Part shown: positions 8,467 to 15,430 of the stretch, in pieces
How the letters are laid out: each line of letters begins with the position of its first letter
How positions within the stretch are numbered: position 1 is the first letter of the stretch
Position numbers and translations under genes: made by a program
Notes under the pieces: generated by a model
What the model saw: the letters and a program-made list of their open reading frames with translations, nothing else
What the model was told of the DNA's origin: nothing
Databases searched by the model: none
NCBI GenBank assembly: GCA_029228645.1
Contig: JAPTHR010000005.1
Span: 20 to 64,019, forward strand
Source: Gammaproteobacteria bacterium Milos-ODIII6
GTDB lineage: Bacteria; Pseudomonadota; Gammaproteobacteria; Chromatiales; Chromatiaceae
Direction of reading: 5' to 3'
DNA: 64,000 nt

Positions 8467-9870
8467 ATGGAGATACTGCACCACGGCGCCGTTGGCGGCG
8501 TCACCGGCTCCTGCCACGAGCTGCGAGTCAGCGATAGCGATGCGATCCTGATCGACTGCGGGCTGTTCCAGGGCGCCGAGAATTCCGGCAGGGGCGCGAA
8601 CGCGGCGAGCCTGGCGATCGAGTTCCCCATCGAGCACGTCCGCGCGCTGGTTGTCACCCATGTACACATCGACCATGTGGGGCGCATTCCCTACCTGTTG
8701 GCAGCCGGCTTTCGTGGACCGATCTACTGCTCGGAGCCATCCGCCAAACTGCTGCCGGTGGTCCTGGAGGACGCCCTGAAGGTGGGCGTGACGCGCGACC
8801 GCGACCTGATCGAGCGCGTCATAAAGGCGCTGAGGAAAATGATCCGCGCTGTACCCTTCGGCCGCTGGCAGCAAATCGATCTCACCGGAGATACGCCGCT
8901 TGCGGTCCAGTTCCGCCGTGCCGGCCACATCCTGGGCTCGGCCTGGGTCGACTGCCGCTGCGGCGACGGCGGCGCGGCGCAGCACGTGATCTTTTCCGGC
9001 GACCTCGGCGATGCCGACACCCCGCTGCTGCATCCGCCGGAGCAGCCGTCCGGGTGCGACGTGCTGGTGCTCGAAAGCACCTACGGTGATCGCAATCACG
9101 AACAGCGCGACACCCGCCAGCAACGCCTCGAGGAAGTCATTCGGCATGCGCTGAAGGATCGCGGCACGGTATTGATTCCGGCTTTCAGCATCGGCCGGAC
9201 GCAGGAGTTGCTCTACGAACTGGAGGACATCCTGCACCGCAACCGCGGCAGCGAGGCGAGCGATGGCCTGCCCTGGGACAAGGTCGAGATCGTGCTCGAC
9301 TCGCCGATGGCGGCGACATTCACCGACCTCTACCGGGAATTGCGTCCGTATTGGGACGAGGAGGCGAGGGCGCGCGTTGCCGTGGGGCGGCATCCGCTCG
9401 ACTTCGCGCAACTGACCACCGTGGATAGCCACGACGACCACCTGCGCGTGGTCCGCTATCTTGCCGAAACCGGGCGCCCGGTGGTGGTGCTGGCCGCCGG
9501 TGGCATGTGTGCCGGGGGGCGCGTCGTCAACTACCTGAAGGCGCTGCTGGACGATCCCAGGAACGACGTCCTGTTCGTCGGCTACCAGGCGCAGGGCACG
9601 CCGGGGCGCGACATTCAGCAATACGGTCCGCGGGGAGGCTACGTCGACCTCGACGGCGAGCGCATCGACATACGTGCGGGGGTGCACACGATCTCCGGCT
9701 ACTCGGCACATGCCGATCAGGAGGGCCTGCTGGATTTCGTGCGCAACATGCAACGCCGACCGCGCGAGGTCCGCCTGATTCACGGTGACCCGCAGGCGAG
9801 TGAGGTCCTGGCCGATCTGCTGCGTGCCTATGTGCCACACACCGAGGTGGCGCGCGCGGCGCCTGGTTGA
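8467..9870 (+). CDS. Metallo-beta-lactamase/beta-CASP/RMMBL-domain ribonuclease-like protein
   Basis: The 467-residue cytoplasmic protein has the three-part organisation of CPSF-73/YSH1-like nucleases. An N-terminal metallo-beta-lactamase fold carries VTHVHIDHVG (metal residues His65, His67, Asp69, His70), then GHILGSAWVD, FSGDLGD and LESTYGDR. A beta-CASP insert contains LIPAFSIGRTQELLYEL. The C-terminal RMMBL region has VHTISGYSAHADQEGLLDF and LIHGDPQASEVLADLL. Family members are endo- or exoribonucleases; the RNA substrate here is unknown. The start at ATG 8467 is preceded by cagggaaag; an upstream in-frame ATG is less likely because it lies within the dctM trailer. The reading frame stays open after the stop codon (see the following region). 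Confidence 0.88.
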   Translation: MEILHHGAVGGVTGSCHELRVSDSDAILIDCGLFQGAENSGRGANAASLAIEFPIEHVRALVVTHVHIDHVGRIPYLLAAGFRGPIYCSEPSAKLLPVVLEDALKVGVTRDRDLIERVIKALRKMIRAVPFGRWQQIDLTGDTPLAVQFRRAGHILGSAWVDCRCGDGGAAQHVIFSGDLGDADTPLLHPPEQPSGCDVLVLESTYGDRNHEQRDTRQQRLEEVIRHALKDRGTVLIPAFSIGRTQELLYELEDILHRNRGSEASDGLPWDKVEIVLDSPMAATFTDLYRELRPYWDEEARARVAVGRHPLDFAQLTTVDSHDDHLRVVRYLAETGRPVVVLAAGGMCAGGRVVNYLKALLDDPRNDVLFVGYQAQGTPGRDIQQYGPRGGYVDLDGERIDIRAGVHTISGYSAHADQEGLLDFVRNMQRRPREVRLIHGDPQASEVLADLLRAYVPHTEVARAAPG

Positions 9871-10284
9871 CCCCGAGGCCACCGAACCCCGCAGGCGCCA
9901 GCGGTGACTGTCGCGCCGGCCCGCCGACATCCTGCCCTGGACCTGATCGCCGCGGCCAAGGCCGGTGACCAGATCAAGGTGCTCGAGCTATCCGCCGAGG
10001 ACAAGGCGTTATGGGTCGAGGAATAGCTCCCCGGACCAGGGGTGGTCCATCCGGGTCCACCCATCGGGGGGAAATATCAAACTCGGATTCAGCACCTGGC
10101 CCCAGCGGGATTATTCATTAAAAACAGCAAGTAAGGCGTGTCCGTGTCGTGCCGCTTCGCGCATCTGCGGACATCGCAGCGGAATTAATCCAGGTGATCG
10201 CGGTCTGTCTGGTAACGCTGCCGCGCGCCTGAGCTATGCTGTGGTTGCCGGTTCCCGCCCAATTTCCTCTTAGGTAAATTATCT
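9871..10284 (+). other. Gene-free stretch with an in-frame open tail after the nuclease gene
   Basis: No recognisable gene lies here. The frame of the upstream nuclease gene stays open for 51 codons after its stop, up to the TAG at 10024-10026. This tail has protein-like composition (for example ALDLIAAAKAGDQIKVLELS) and contains a possible GTG start at 9904 without a ribosome site. It may be a lost C-terminal extension or the end of a decayed gene. The remaining 10027-10284 is the leader of the desaturase gene; a possible -10 box (TATGCT) lies at 10235-10240 but no convincing -35 box was found. Confidence 0.4.
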
Positions 10285-11460
10285 ATGTTTCAAGGCTTGC
10301 TCGCCCTCTCGCCGTGGGGCTATGTGGGAGCTACGCTCCTGATCACCCATGTCACGATCGTTGCCGTCACCGTCTATTTGCACCGTCACCAGGCCCACCG
10401 CGCCCTCGAACTGCACCCGGCCGTCGCCCACTTCTTCCGCTTCTGGCTGTGGCTGACGACCGGCATGACCACGCGCGCCTGGGTTGCCATTCATCGCAAG
10501 CACCATGCGCATTGTGAAACGCCACAAGACCCCCACAGCCCCCAGGTACTGGGCCTGAAGCGCGTGCTCTGGCAGGGCGCGGAGCTTTATCGCGCCGAGG
10601 CAGAGCGTGCCGACACCCTGCAGCGCTACGGCAAGGGCACCCCGGACGACTGGCTCGAGCGCAAGCTCTACTCTCGCTACAGCTGGCTCGGTATCACCCT
10701 GATGGCCTTGCTCGACCTGCTGCTGTTCGGCATCCTCGGTCTCGCCATCTGGGCGCTTCAAATGGCGTGGATCCCGTTTTGGGCGGCCGGTGTGATCAAC
10801 GGCGTCGGCCATTACTTCGGCTATCGCAATTTTGAAAGCCCGGACGCCGCCACCAATATCTCGCCGCTCGGCCTGCTGATTGGTGGCGAGGAACTGCACA
10901 ACAACCACCACGCCTTCGCCAGTTCGGCGAAGTTCAGCAATAAGTGGTGGGAGTTCGACATCGGTTGGGGTTACATCCGCCTGCTGCAGGGCCTCGGGCT
11001 GGCCCGGGTCCGTAAGCTGGCGCCGGTGCCGGTGATCGAAGAAGAACGCCCGGCGCTCGATATCGAGAGCGTCAAGGCCCTGACCGTGAATCGCATGTAC
11101 CTGATGGCCGACTACAGTCGCCGGGTATTACGGCCGGTTTTTCTGGCCGAGTCCCGCCAACTGGATCGTGGCTGGCGACGCCTGTTGCGCCAGGCGCGCC
11201 GATACGCGACCCGCGACCGCGACTTGCTCGGCGAGGCGGAGCGCTCCCGTCTGAACGCGGTCCTTGACCAGAGCGACACCTTGGCGACGGTTTACCAGTA
11301 CAAGCTGCGTCTCAAGGCGGTCTGGGAACGGCACGCCGCCAGCCACGAGGTGCGCCTGCAGGCCTTGCGTGAATGGTGCGCCGAGGCCGAGGCCAGCGGG
11401 GTTGCGGCACTCCAGGAATTTACCCACCAGCTGCGGCGCTACGCCCTGACACCCGCATAG
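10285..11460 (+). CDS. Membrane acyl-lipid/acyl-CoA delta-9-type fatty acid desaturase
   Basis: Desaturases of this class introduce a double bond into acyl chains using a di-iron centre held by His boxes and electrons from a ferredoxin or similar donor. The 391-residue protein has hydrophobic segments near residues 12-30, 50-62 and 135-172 and all three boxes: HRHQAH at 33-38, HRKHHAH at 70-76 and HNNHH at 205-209, with the context GGEELHNNHHAF. The first box (HRHQAHRALELH) is the bacterial stearoyl-CoA desaturase type, close to Pseudomonas DesB-like proteins. An extended C-terminal region of about 130 residues rich in Arg and Glu follows the catalytic domain and is probably a cytoplasmic helical tail. 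Its likely role is adjusting membrane fluidity. The gene ends just before the repeat that marks one edge of the tRNA-associated islet. Confidence 0.9.
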   Translation: MFQGLLALSPWGYVGATLLITHVTIVAVTVYLHRHQAHRALELHPAVAHFFRFWLWLTTGMTTRAWVAIHRKHHAHCETPQDPHSPQVLGLKRVLWQGAELYRAEAERADTLQRYGKGTPDDWLERKLYSRYSWLGITLMALLDLLLFGILGLAIWALQMAWIPFWAAGVINGVGHYFGYRNFESPDAATNISPLGLLIGGEELHNNHHAFASSAKFSNKWWEFDIGWGYIRLLQGLGLARVRKLAPVPVIEEERPALDIESVKALTVNRMYLMADYSRRVLRPVFLAESRQLDRGWRRLLRQARRYATRDRDLLGEAERSRLNAVLDQSDTLATVYQYKLRLKAVWERHAASHEVRLQALREWCAEAEASGVAALQEFTHQLRRYALTPA

Positions 11461-11491
11461 GAGAGGGCGCGCACGGGATTTGGAGAAAAGA

Positions 11492-11517
11492 AAAGCCCGG
11501 TGCAAGGACCGGGCTTT
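11492..11517 (-). terminator. Intrinsic terminator of the minus strand
   Basis: A perfect 10-bp stem (AAAGCCCGGT / ACCGGGCTTT) with a six-base loop is followed on the minus strand by a T-rich run (CTTTTCTTTTC). It would end transcription of the antitoxin-toxin operon. On the plus strand, after the desaturase gene, the T run is short, so it may work weakly in that direction too. It is nearly identical to the hairpin behind tRNA-Asn. Confidence 0.8.
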
Positions 11518-11638
11518 GGCATATGGCTCCACGTCGTGGATGCACATCGAACCATTTGTATCGCACCACCACCTGCGATCAGGGCTGTCTTCCATGACAC
11601 AAGAAGCTTCTTTCGCCCCTGATTCTGTCGTATGAAGC

Positions 11639-12025
11639 TCATCCCTGTACCAGATCATCCATATCGACATTCAGCGAAGCGGCCAGTCGCTTGATTAACA
11701 CTACTGATCCGGACTTCTTACCCGCCTCTATCTGTGAAATATAAGACTTGCTGGATTTCACCTGTTCGGCCAATGCTTCCTGGGTCAGACCGCGATATTC
11801 CCGCCAGATCTTGAGTGGATGCTCTTTGCCATCAATCAGACGGCGTGCGGTTTCTGACGGAATCAGTTCATCCTCACCACGATCCAACTCTGCTTTGGCA
11901 GCGTCTGCAGCCGCAATATTTTCTGCATCTTCTGCCAGCTCAAGCAAGCGTTGATAATCCTTGAATGGCACAACCGCGTATTCCGGCTTCCCGTCTTTTT
12001 CAATAATCTGGATTTGTGAGTTCAT
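11639..12025 (-). CDS. XRE-family antitoxin (HigA-like) of a type II toxin-antitoxin pair
   Basis: The 128-residue protein has an acidic N-terminal half (residues 1-65, with PEYAVVPFKDYQRLLELAED, like prevent-host-death/antitoxin N-terminal segments) and a C-terminal Cro/C1-type helix-turn-helix. The latter contains YRGLTQEALAEQVKSSKSY with ISQIEAGKKSGS, residues about 78-125. Antitoxins of this type bind and neutralise the partner RelE-like toxin and repress their own promoter. The start codon overlaps the stop of the upstream toxin gene by four bases (ATGA), which indicates translational coupling. The order toxin then antitoxin matches the HigBA arrangement. The pair sits inside the tRNA-Asn islet, where stabilisation modules are common. 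Confidence 0.87.
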   Translation of the reverse strand: MNSQIQIIEKDGKPEYAVVPFKDYQRLLELAEDAENIAAADAAKAELDRGEDELIPSETARRLIDGKEHPLKIWREYRGLTQEALAEQVKSSKSYISQIEAGKKSGSVVLIKRLAASLNVDMDDLVQG

Positions 12026-12279
12026 TTATAAATATCTCCGCGAGGTCCGGCACTCACCACCAGCAGTACCAGTTGATTTTCCTGCAGGTCGCAGATCGCG
12101 CGATAGCCGCCTACCCGCAGTCGCCAATAAGGTGAACCAGAAAGAGGTTTCCAGTCGCCCTCGTAGGCTTTTGGATCCTCCGCAATCAGTTCAAGGGTAT
12201 CTGTCATCTTTGACTTGATGCCCTTTGGCATCTTTGCCATTGCCTTGATTGCGGCTTTTTTGTAGACCAGTTGATACAC
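12022..12279 (-). CDS. RelE/ParE-superfamily toxin (HigB-like)
   Basis: The 85-residue basic protein has the RelE/ParE fold signature: an N-terminal strand (MYQLVYKKAAIK), a helix with AMAKMPKGIKSKMTD, the turn KPLSGSPYWRLRVGGYRAICDL, and a final strand LVLLVVSAGPRGDIYK. The Arg-rich WRLRVGGYRAI strand and terminal Tyr are typical of mRNA-cleaving RelE-type toxins, but activity cannot be proved from the sequence. The start is GTG at 12279; an in-frame stop (TAA) lies four codons upstream and there is no Shine-Dalgarno sequence, so a leaderless transcript is possible. It is the first gene of a two-gene operon with the XRE antitoxin. Confidence 0.87.
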   Translation of the reverse strand: MYQLVYKKAAIKAMAKMPKGIKSKMTDTLELIAEDPKAYEGDWKPLSGSPYWRLRVGGYRAICDLQENQLVLLVVSAGPRGDIYK

Positions 12280-12285
12280 AAGGAA

Positions 12286-12313
12286 AGTTTACTAAAGGTT
12301 AACTTATAGTCAA
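12286..12313 (-). promoter_or_regulatory. Promoter with overlapping dyad operator for the toxin-antitoxin operon
   Basis: On the minus strand a -35 box TTGACT (12313-12308) and a -10-like box TAAACT (12291-12286) are separated by 16 bases. A 20-bp dyad (12291-12310) with 16 of 20 symmetric positions and a GTTAAC centre fills the spacer. This is where a self-repressing XRE antitoxin would bind. The expected transcription start falls on or next to the toxin GTG codon. Confidence 0.6.
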
Positions 12314-12463
12314 GGATCATGTTTACAACTGGAAGCGGCGAATAGATTTCTGCAGGATTGTTAGGGTACGACCATTGATCCCTATTGAAAGAAATGGCCC
12401 CAACAAATTGGGCGCCGCGACAAGTGCGTCCTCGGGTCAAGCCGCCGGCCTGGCAGCAGATTC

Positions 12464-12846
12464 TTAGTACACGCTGTCTGGCGTGCAGCGGTCAAGCGAT
12501 TGGTGCCGTCGCTGGGTGTTGTAGAAAGCGAAATAGCGGCCCAGTGAGGCCCGCGCAGCAACGATGCTGTCGTAGGCTTTCAGATACACCTCCTGGTACT
12601 TCACACTCCGCCATAGGCGCTTGACGAAGACGTTGTCGATCCACCGACCCTTGCCATCCATGCTGATGCGGATGTCATGCGTTTTGAGAACATCGGTGAT
12701 GTCCGCGCTGGTAAATTGACTACCTTGGTCGGTAATGAAGATCTTCGGGGTCCCATGTGTCTCAATAGCCTCTTCCAGCGCATCAACCAGAAGCTGGCAT
12801 CGAGCGTGTTGGACACACGCCACGACAGCAACTTGCGTGAGTGCAA
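12464..12846 (-). pseudogene. Decayed IS3-family transposase (OrfB, C-terminal part)
   Basis: The minus strand encodes the C-terminal half of an IS3-type integrase-core transposase. The frame beginning HSRKLLSWRVSNTLDASF shifts by one base near 12788 into VDALEEAIETHGTPKIF and continues through TDQGSQFTS (second catalytic Asp) to FAFYNTQRRHQSLDRCTPD at the C-terminus. The 5' part is missing beyond about 12846, where the sequence changes abruptly. In the VFVKRLWRSVKYQEVYL segment the position normally holding the catalytic Glu (VERLW in relatives) is Lys. Truncation, frameshift and loss of the catalytic residue all show a dead remnant. No terminal inverted repeats could be recognised. Confidence 0.85.
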
Positions 12847-12865
12847 GTCCGGTGTTTGTCAACAA

Positions 12866-13200
12866 AGTTGCCCGATTTTTTCATGCCACTTTCTTCGCGG
12901 CGCTACCCGACTGGAGGTTTTTTGGCGGGTTCAGCCATACCTCGTTAATCGGCCTCATTTTCGGGCTGGGCGAGCATATAAGGGGCGCCAACTAAGGGAA
13001 GAAGAGCGGCGGGTGCGAATCCCTTCTTCAGTGGCCCATGCGATCCGCGAGGAACTTGTTTCCACAAACAAAGAAGAAGACTGAATCCAGGATTTCTTTG
13101 TCCTGCAGAACCGGAGCCTAAGCCGGGGCATCTTCTTGAAAGTTTTGCCGAGCCCAGCAAGAAAAGCCGTTACATCCACCGTTACATTTTGGTTTGTATG
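12866..13200. other. Unassigned islet sequence between the IS remnant and the tRNA-end repeats
   Basis: This stretch holds no gene that can be supported. Short overlapping frames exist on the minus strand (for example 12955-13179) but have Ser/Arg-rich composition without any recognisable fold. It probably represents leftover DNA of the integrated element. Confidence 0.4.
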
Positions 13201-13237
13201 AAAAAAGGGTTAGCGACCACTAAGTCGCTAACCCTTT
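13201..13237 (-). terminator. Strong intrinsic terminator behind the partial tRNA copy
   Basis: A perfect 13-bp stem (13204-13216 with 13225-13237, arm AAAGGGTTAGCGA) and an eight-base loop are followed on the minus strand by a run of six T. It lies immediately after the partial tRNA 3' end at 13238-13261, just as the terminator at 13382-13405 lies behind the intact tRNA. Its stem sequence is unrelated to the other two hairpins. Confidence 0.85.
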
Positions 13238-13261
13238 GAAATATGGCTCCCCCGGTTGGAT
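13238..13261 (-). repeat. Partial copy of the tRNA-Asn 3' end (att-like repeat)
   Basis: These 24 bases are identical to 13410-13433, which cover the last 18 bases of the tRNA-Asn gene and six bases beyond it. No tRNA body follows on the 5' side, so this is a stub rather than a gene. Such a duplication is expected when an element integrates into a tRNA 3' end. Confidence 0.8.
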
Positions 13262-13267
13262 GGTCTC

Positions 13268-13372
13268 GGCCTTTGGCCTCGCCCTGCGGGCGTGCTGCGC
13301 ACGACCAACAGGCTGCCGCCTGTTGTCGAACCGCCAGTTCGAAACGTCGTTGCTTCGAACCCAACCGGGGTC
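13268..13372. repeat. String of five mini-hairpins followed by an inverted tRNA fragment
   Basis: From 13268 to 13342 almost every base belongs to one of five consecutive short stems. They are 13268-13278 (GGCC arms), 13280-13292 (CGCCC arms), 13291-13303 (CGTGC arms), 13307-13324 (AACAGGC arms) and 13326-13342 (TCGAAC arms). Next, 13345-13370 read on the minus strand matches the plus strand at 13421-13446 (inside tRNA-Asn) at 23 of 26 positions, so part of the tRNA sequence is present in inverted orientation. The function is unknown. Translations of this stretch in several frames are artefacts. Confidence 0.7.
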
Positions 13373-13381
13373 TTGAGAAAA

Positions 13382-13405
13382 GAAAAACCCGGTGCAGGGA
13401 CCGGG
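13382..13405 (-). terminator. Terminator of tRNA-Asn
   Basis: A 6-bp GC stem (CCCGGT / ACCGGG, 13388-13393 with 13400-13405) followed on the minus strand by TTTTTCTTTTC lies about ten bases behind the tRNA 3' end. Confidence 0.75.
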
Positions 13406-13415
13406 CTTCGAAATA

Positions 13416-13490
13416 TGGCTCCCCCGGTTGGATTCGAACCAACGACCAACGGATTAACAGTCCGCTGCGCTACCGCTGCGCCACAGGGGA
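13416..13490 (-). tRNA. tRNA-Asn (anticodon GUU)
   Basis: The minus strand folds into a full 75-nt cloverleaf including an encoded CCA end. The acceptor arms are TCCCCTG with CGGGGGA, the D arm contains GCGCAGCGGTAGCGC, the anticodon stem is CGGAC/ATCCG with loop CTGTTAA (anticodon GTT), and the T arm contains GTTCGAATC. The acceptor stem has one G-U pair (T6 with G). The gene is flanked downstream by a terminator and by several partial copies of its own 3' end. Confidence 0.95.
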
Positions 13491-13552
13491 GTGGCTAGTT
13501 GAGGCGCAGGATTTTACTCACCCGGCCTGGGGTGGTCAAGCTTGCTGCGAGT

Positions 13553-14104
13553 TCATGTGCAGGTGACCGGATCGCCGTTGCTCAGGGTCGGCGAAAGACG
13601 TGCTCGCCCGCTGCCGTACAGGATGATGGCCCGGTTCAAAGGGGTACCGTCGGGTAAGCAAAACCGCAGGGTCAGGTTGCTGCCCCAGGCGCTGCCATCC
13701 GGTGAATAGCGGATGCTGCGTCTCCCCGAGCTGCTCTGGATGATGACGCGAGGCTGTGCGCCAATTTTCCGAACCAACTGCTCTCCGCTGTCCAACTGGC
13801 GATTGGCATTGTTGTCAACGAACAGGATCGCGCCATTGTGCCAATCGGTGTAATCCCCGCTGCATAGCTGGTCGTTACCGCTCGGGCAGAGGGTGATGTG
13901 GATGCCGGAGTCGATCGCCGACTGACGGGCCAGCGCCATGGCGCCCATCAATTGGGTGCGCGAATTGCTGATCGCGTTGTTGTCGCTCAGTTGTTGCCAG
14001 GCCGGGACGCCCACCCCCAGGAGGGTGATCGCGATCAGCAGCGAGGCGGCGAGTTCGAGCAGTGAAAAACCACGCGCGGGCGCGCGCAGGGCAGTGACGT
14101 CCAT
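13553..14104 (-). CDS. GspH/FimT-family type IV pseudopilin
   Basis: The 183-residue product has a type III prepilin leader: a short N-terminal peptide ending RG, cleavage before FSLLELAASL, Glu at mature position 5, and a hydrophobic helix to about residue 35. The C-terminal part carries GspH/FimT features: SRTQLMGAMALARQSAIDSG, ITLCPSGNDQLC, and a Cys pair near the end (RFCLPDG and VTCT). A clear ribosome site (aaggaggag) precedes the ATG at 14104. Minor pseudopilins of this type start assembly of type IV pili or type II secretion pseudopili; no other pilus genes are next to it, so it is an orphan in this window. The family is sure, but the pilus it serves is not. Confidence 0.87.
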   Translation of the reverse strand: MDVTALRAPARGFSLLELAASLLIAITLLGVGVPAWQQLSDNNAISNSRTQLMGAMALARQSAIDSGIHITLCPSGNDQLCSGDYTDWHNGAILFVDNNANRQLDSGEQLVRKIGAQPRVIIQSSSGRRSIRYSPDGSAWGSNLTLRFCLPDGTPLNRAIILYGSGRARLSPTLSNGDPVTCT

Positions 14105-14167
14105 GTCGACTCCTCCTTGTCGTCAGACTGGGCCGCCAATCCGTGGCGGCCGCGAAAACTGTTCGGC

Positions 14168-15352
14168 TCAGCGGGTAACCGATTCGATCCGGTCGAGGGC
14201 CTGCTCCAGGTTCTGCATGCTGGTGGCGATCGACAGGCGGATATGCCCCCCGAGTCCGAACGCGGTGCCGGGAACGAGCGCCACCCCGGCTTTTTCGATC
14301 AGGTATTCGGCCAGATCGAGGTCATTTTTCACGCCATCGATCGCCTCGATCAGCCCGCTGATCGACGGAAAGACGTAGAAGGTCCCGTCGGTGGTCAGGC
14401 ACTCGACCCCGGGGATGTGGTTCAGTCGCTCGACCACATAATCGTGCCGCTGCTTGAAGTGCACCAGCATGTCGCTTATGCAATCCTGCGGCCCATTGAG
14501 CGCGGCTTCGGCCGCGGCCTGCGATATGGAGGCCGGGTTGGAGGTGCTCTGCGACTGGATTTTCTTCATCGCCTTGATGACGTGCGCCGGCCCGCCGGCA
14601 TAGCCGATCCGCCAGCCGGTCATGGAATAGGCCTTGGAAACCCCGTTCAGCACCATGGTGCGGTCGTACAGGTCGGGGCAGGCGTTCAGGATGTTGATGA
14701 AACTGCCCGGCTCCCAGATGATGTGTTCGTACATGTCGTCGGTGACCACCAGGATGCGCGGATACTCACGCAGCACCTCGCCCAGAGCTTCCAGTTCGGC
14801 GCGCGAATAGGCCATCCCGGTGGGGTTCGACGGGCTGTTGATCACCACCATGCGGGTGTGTTCGGTGATCGCGCCGCGCAACTGGGCGGCGGTGATCTTG
14901 AAGTGCTGGTCGGCGCCGGCATGCACCAACACCGGTTTGGCGTCCGCGAGCAGGACCATATCCGGGTAGGACACCCAGTAGGGTGCCGGGATGATGACCT
15001 CGTCATCCGGATCCAGGACCGCCTGCGCCAGGTTGTAGAAGCTCTGCTTGCCTCCGCTCGAGACCAGGATCTGGTCGAGCTCGTAGTCGAAACCGTTGTC
15101 GCGCTTGAACTTGTCCACGACTGCCTGCTTGAGCGACGCGGTGCCGTCCACCGGGGTGTACTTGGTCTTGCCGGCCCGGATCGCCGCAATCGCCGCTTCC
15201 TTGATGTGCTCCGGTGTGTCGAAATCCGGCTCGCCGGCACCGAGACCAATCACGTCCTTGCCCGCGGCCCGGAGCGCCGCCGCGCGTGCGGTAATGGCCA
15301 GTGTGGGAGAGGGCTTGACTGCCTGAACGCGGGAGGAAAGCTTGATGGTCAT
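14168..15352 (-). CDS. aspC: Aspartate/aromatic aminotransferase, class I PLP-dependent (AspC type, Ib subgroup)
   Basis: The 394-residue enzyme is a fold-type I aminotransferase, most like bacterial aspartate aminotransferases of subgroup Ib. These exchange amino groups between aspartate and 2-oxoglutarate and sometimes act on prephenate. Landmarks are GLGAGEPDFDTPEHI, PYWVSYPDM, NSPSNPTGM (residues 172-180), VTDDMYEHI and the PLP-lysine motif NGVSKAYSMTGWRIGY with Lys240. The start is MTIKLSSRVQ at 15352; the reading frame stays open upstream but that extension lies in the divergent promoter region. The gene is divergent from uvrB, a common arrangement in gammaproteobacteria, and the two starts are only about 80 bases apart. 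Exact substrate preference is not readable. Confidence 0.9.
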   Translation of the reverse strand: MTIKLSSRVQAVKPSPTLAITARAAALRAAGKDVIGLGAGEPDFDTPEHIKEAAIAAIRAGKTKYTPVDGTASLKQAVVDKFKRDNGFDYELDQILVSSGGKQSFYNLAQAVLDPDDEVIIPAPYWVSYPDMVLLADAKPVLVHAGADQHFKITAAQLRGAITEHTRMVVINSPSNPTGMAYSRAELEALGEVLREYPRILVVTDDMYEHIIWEPGSFINILNACPDLYDRTMVLNGVSKAYSMTGWRIGYAGGPAHVIKAMKKIQSQSTSNPASISQAAAEAALNGPQDCISDMLVHFKQRHDYVVERLNHIPGVECLTTDGTFYVFPSISGLIEAIDGVKNDLDLAEYLIEKAGVALVPGTAFGLGGHIRLSIATSMQNLEQALDRIESVTR

Positions 15353-15430
15353 GGGAGGCTTCCAGTGTCTCGGGTGCGATGATGCGACGCTGGTATGATA
15401 GCGAACTGGTTCCGTCCCGGGCACCTTCTG

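Larger units (their letters stand above)
11483..13422. mobile_element. tRNA-Asn-associated accessory islet bracketed by a 48-bp direct repeat
   Basis: Bases 11483-11530 and 13375-13422 match at 43 of 48 positions in the same orientation. On the minus strand each copy reads from the tRNA 3' end (GGAGCCA) into a terminator hairpin and a T-rich run. The copy at 13375-13422 belongs to the intact tRNA-Asn gene. A further partial copy of the tRNA 3' end is at 13238-13261. Between the outer repeats lie a toxin-antitoxin operon, a decayed IS3-type transposase and unassigned sequence. The simplest reading is one or more integrations at the tRNA 3' end followed by loss of the integrase, since no integrase gene remains. 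Duplication by unequal recombination is an alternative. The repeats are seen directly; the island interpretation is inference. Confidence 0.6.

Noticed and set aside
13182-13566. Several open frames of 70-110 codons over the tRNA-Asn region, with proline- and asparagine-rich motifs such as PVGFEPTTNGL
   Set aside because: They are translations of the tRNA gene, its partial copies and the hairpin string, a well-known source of false protein annotations.
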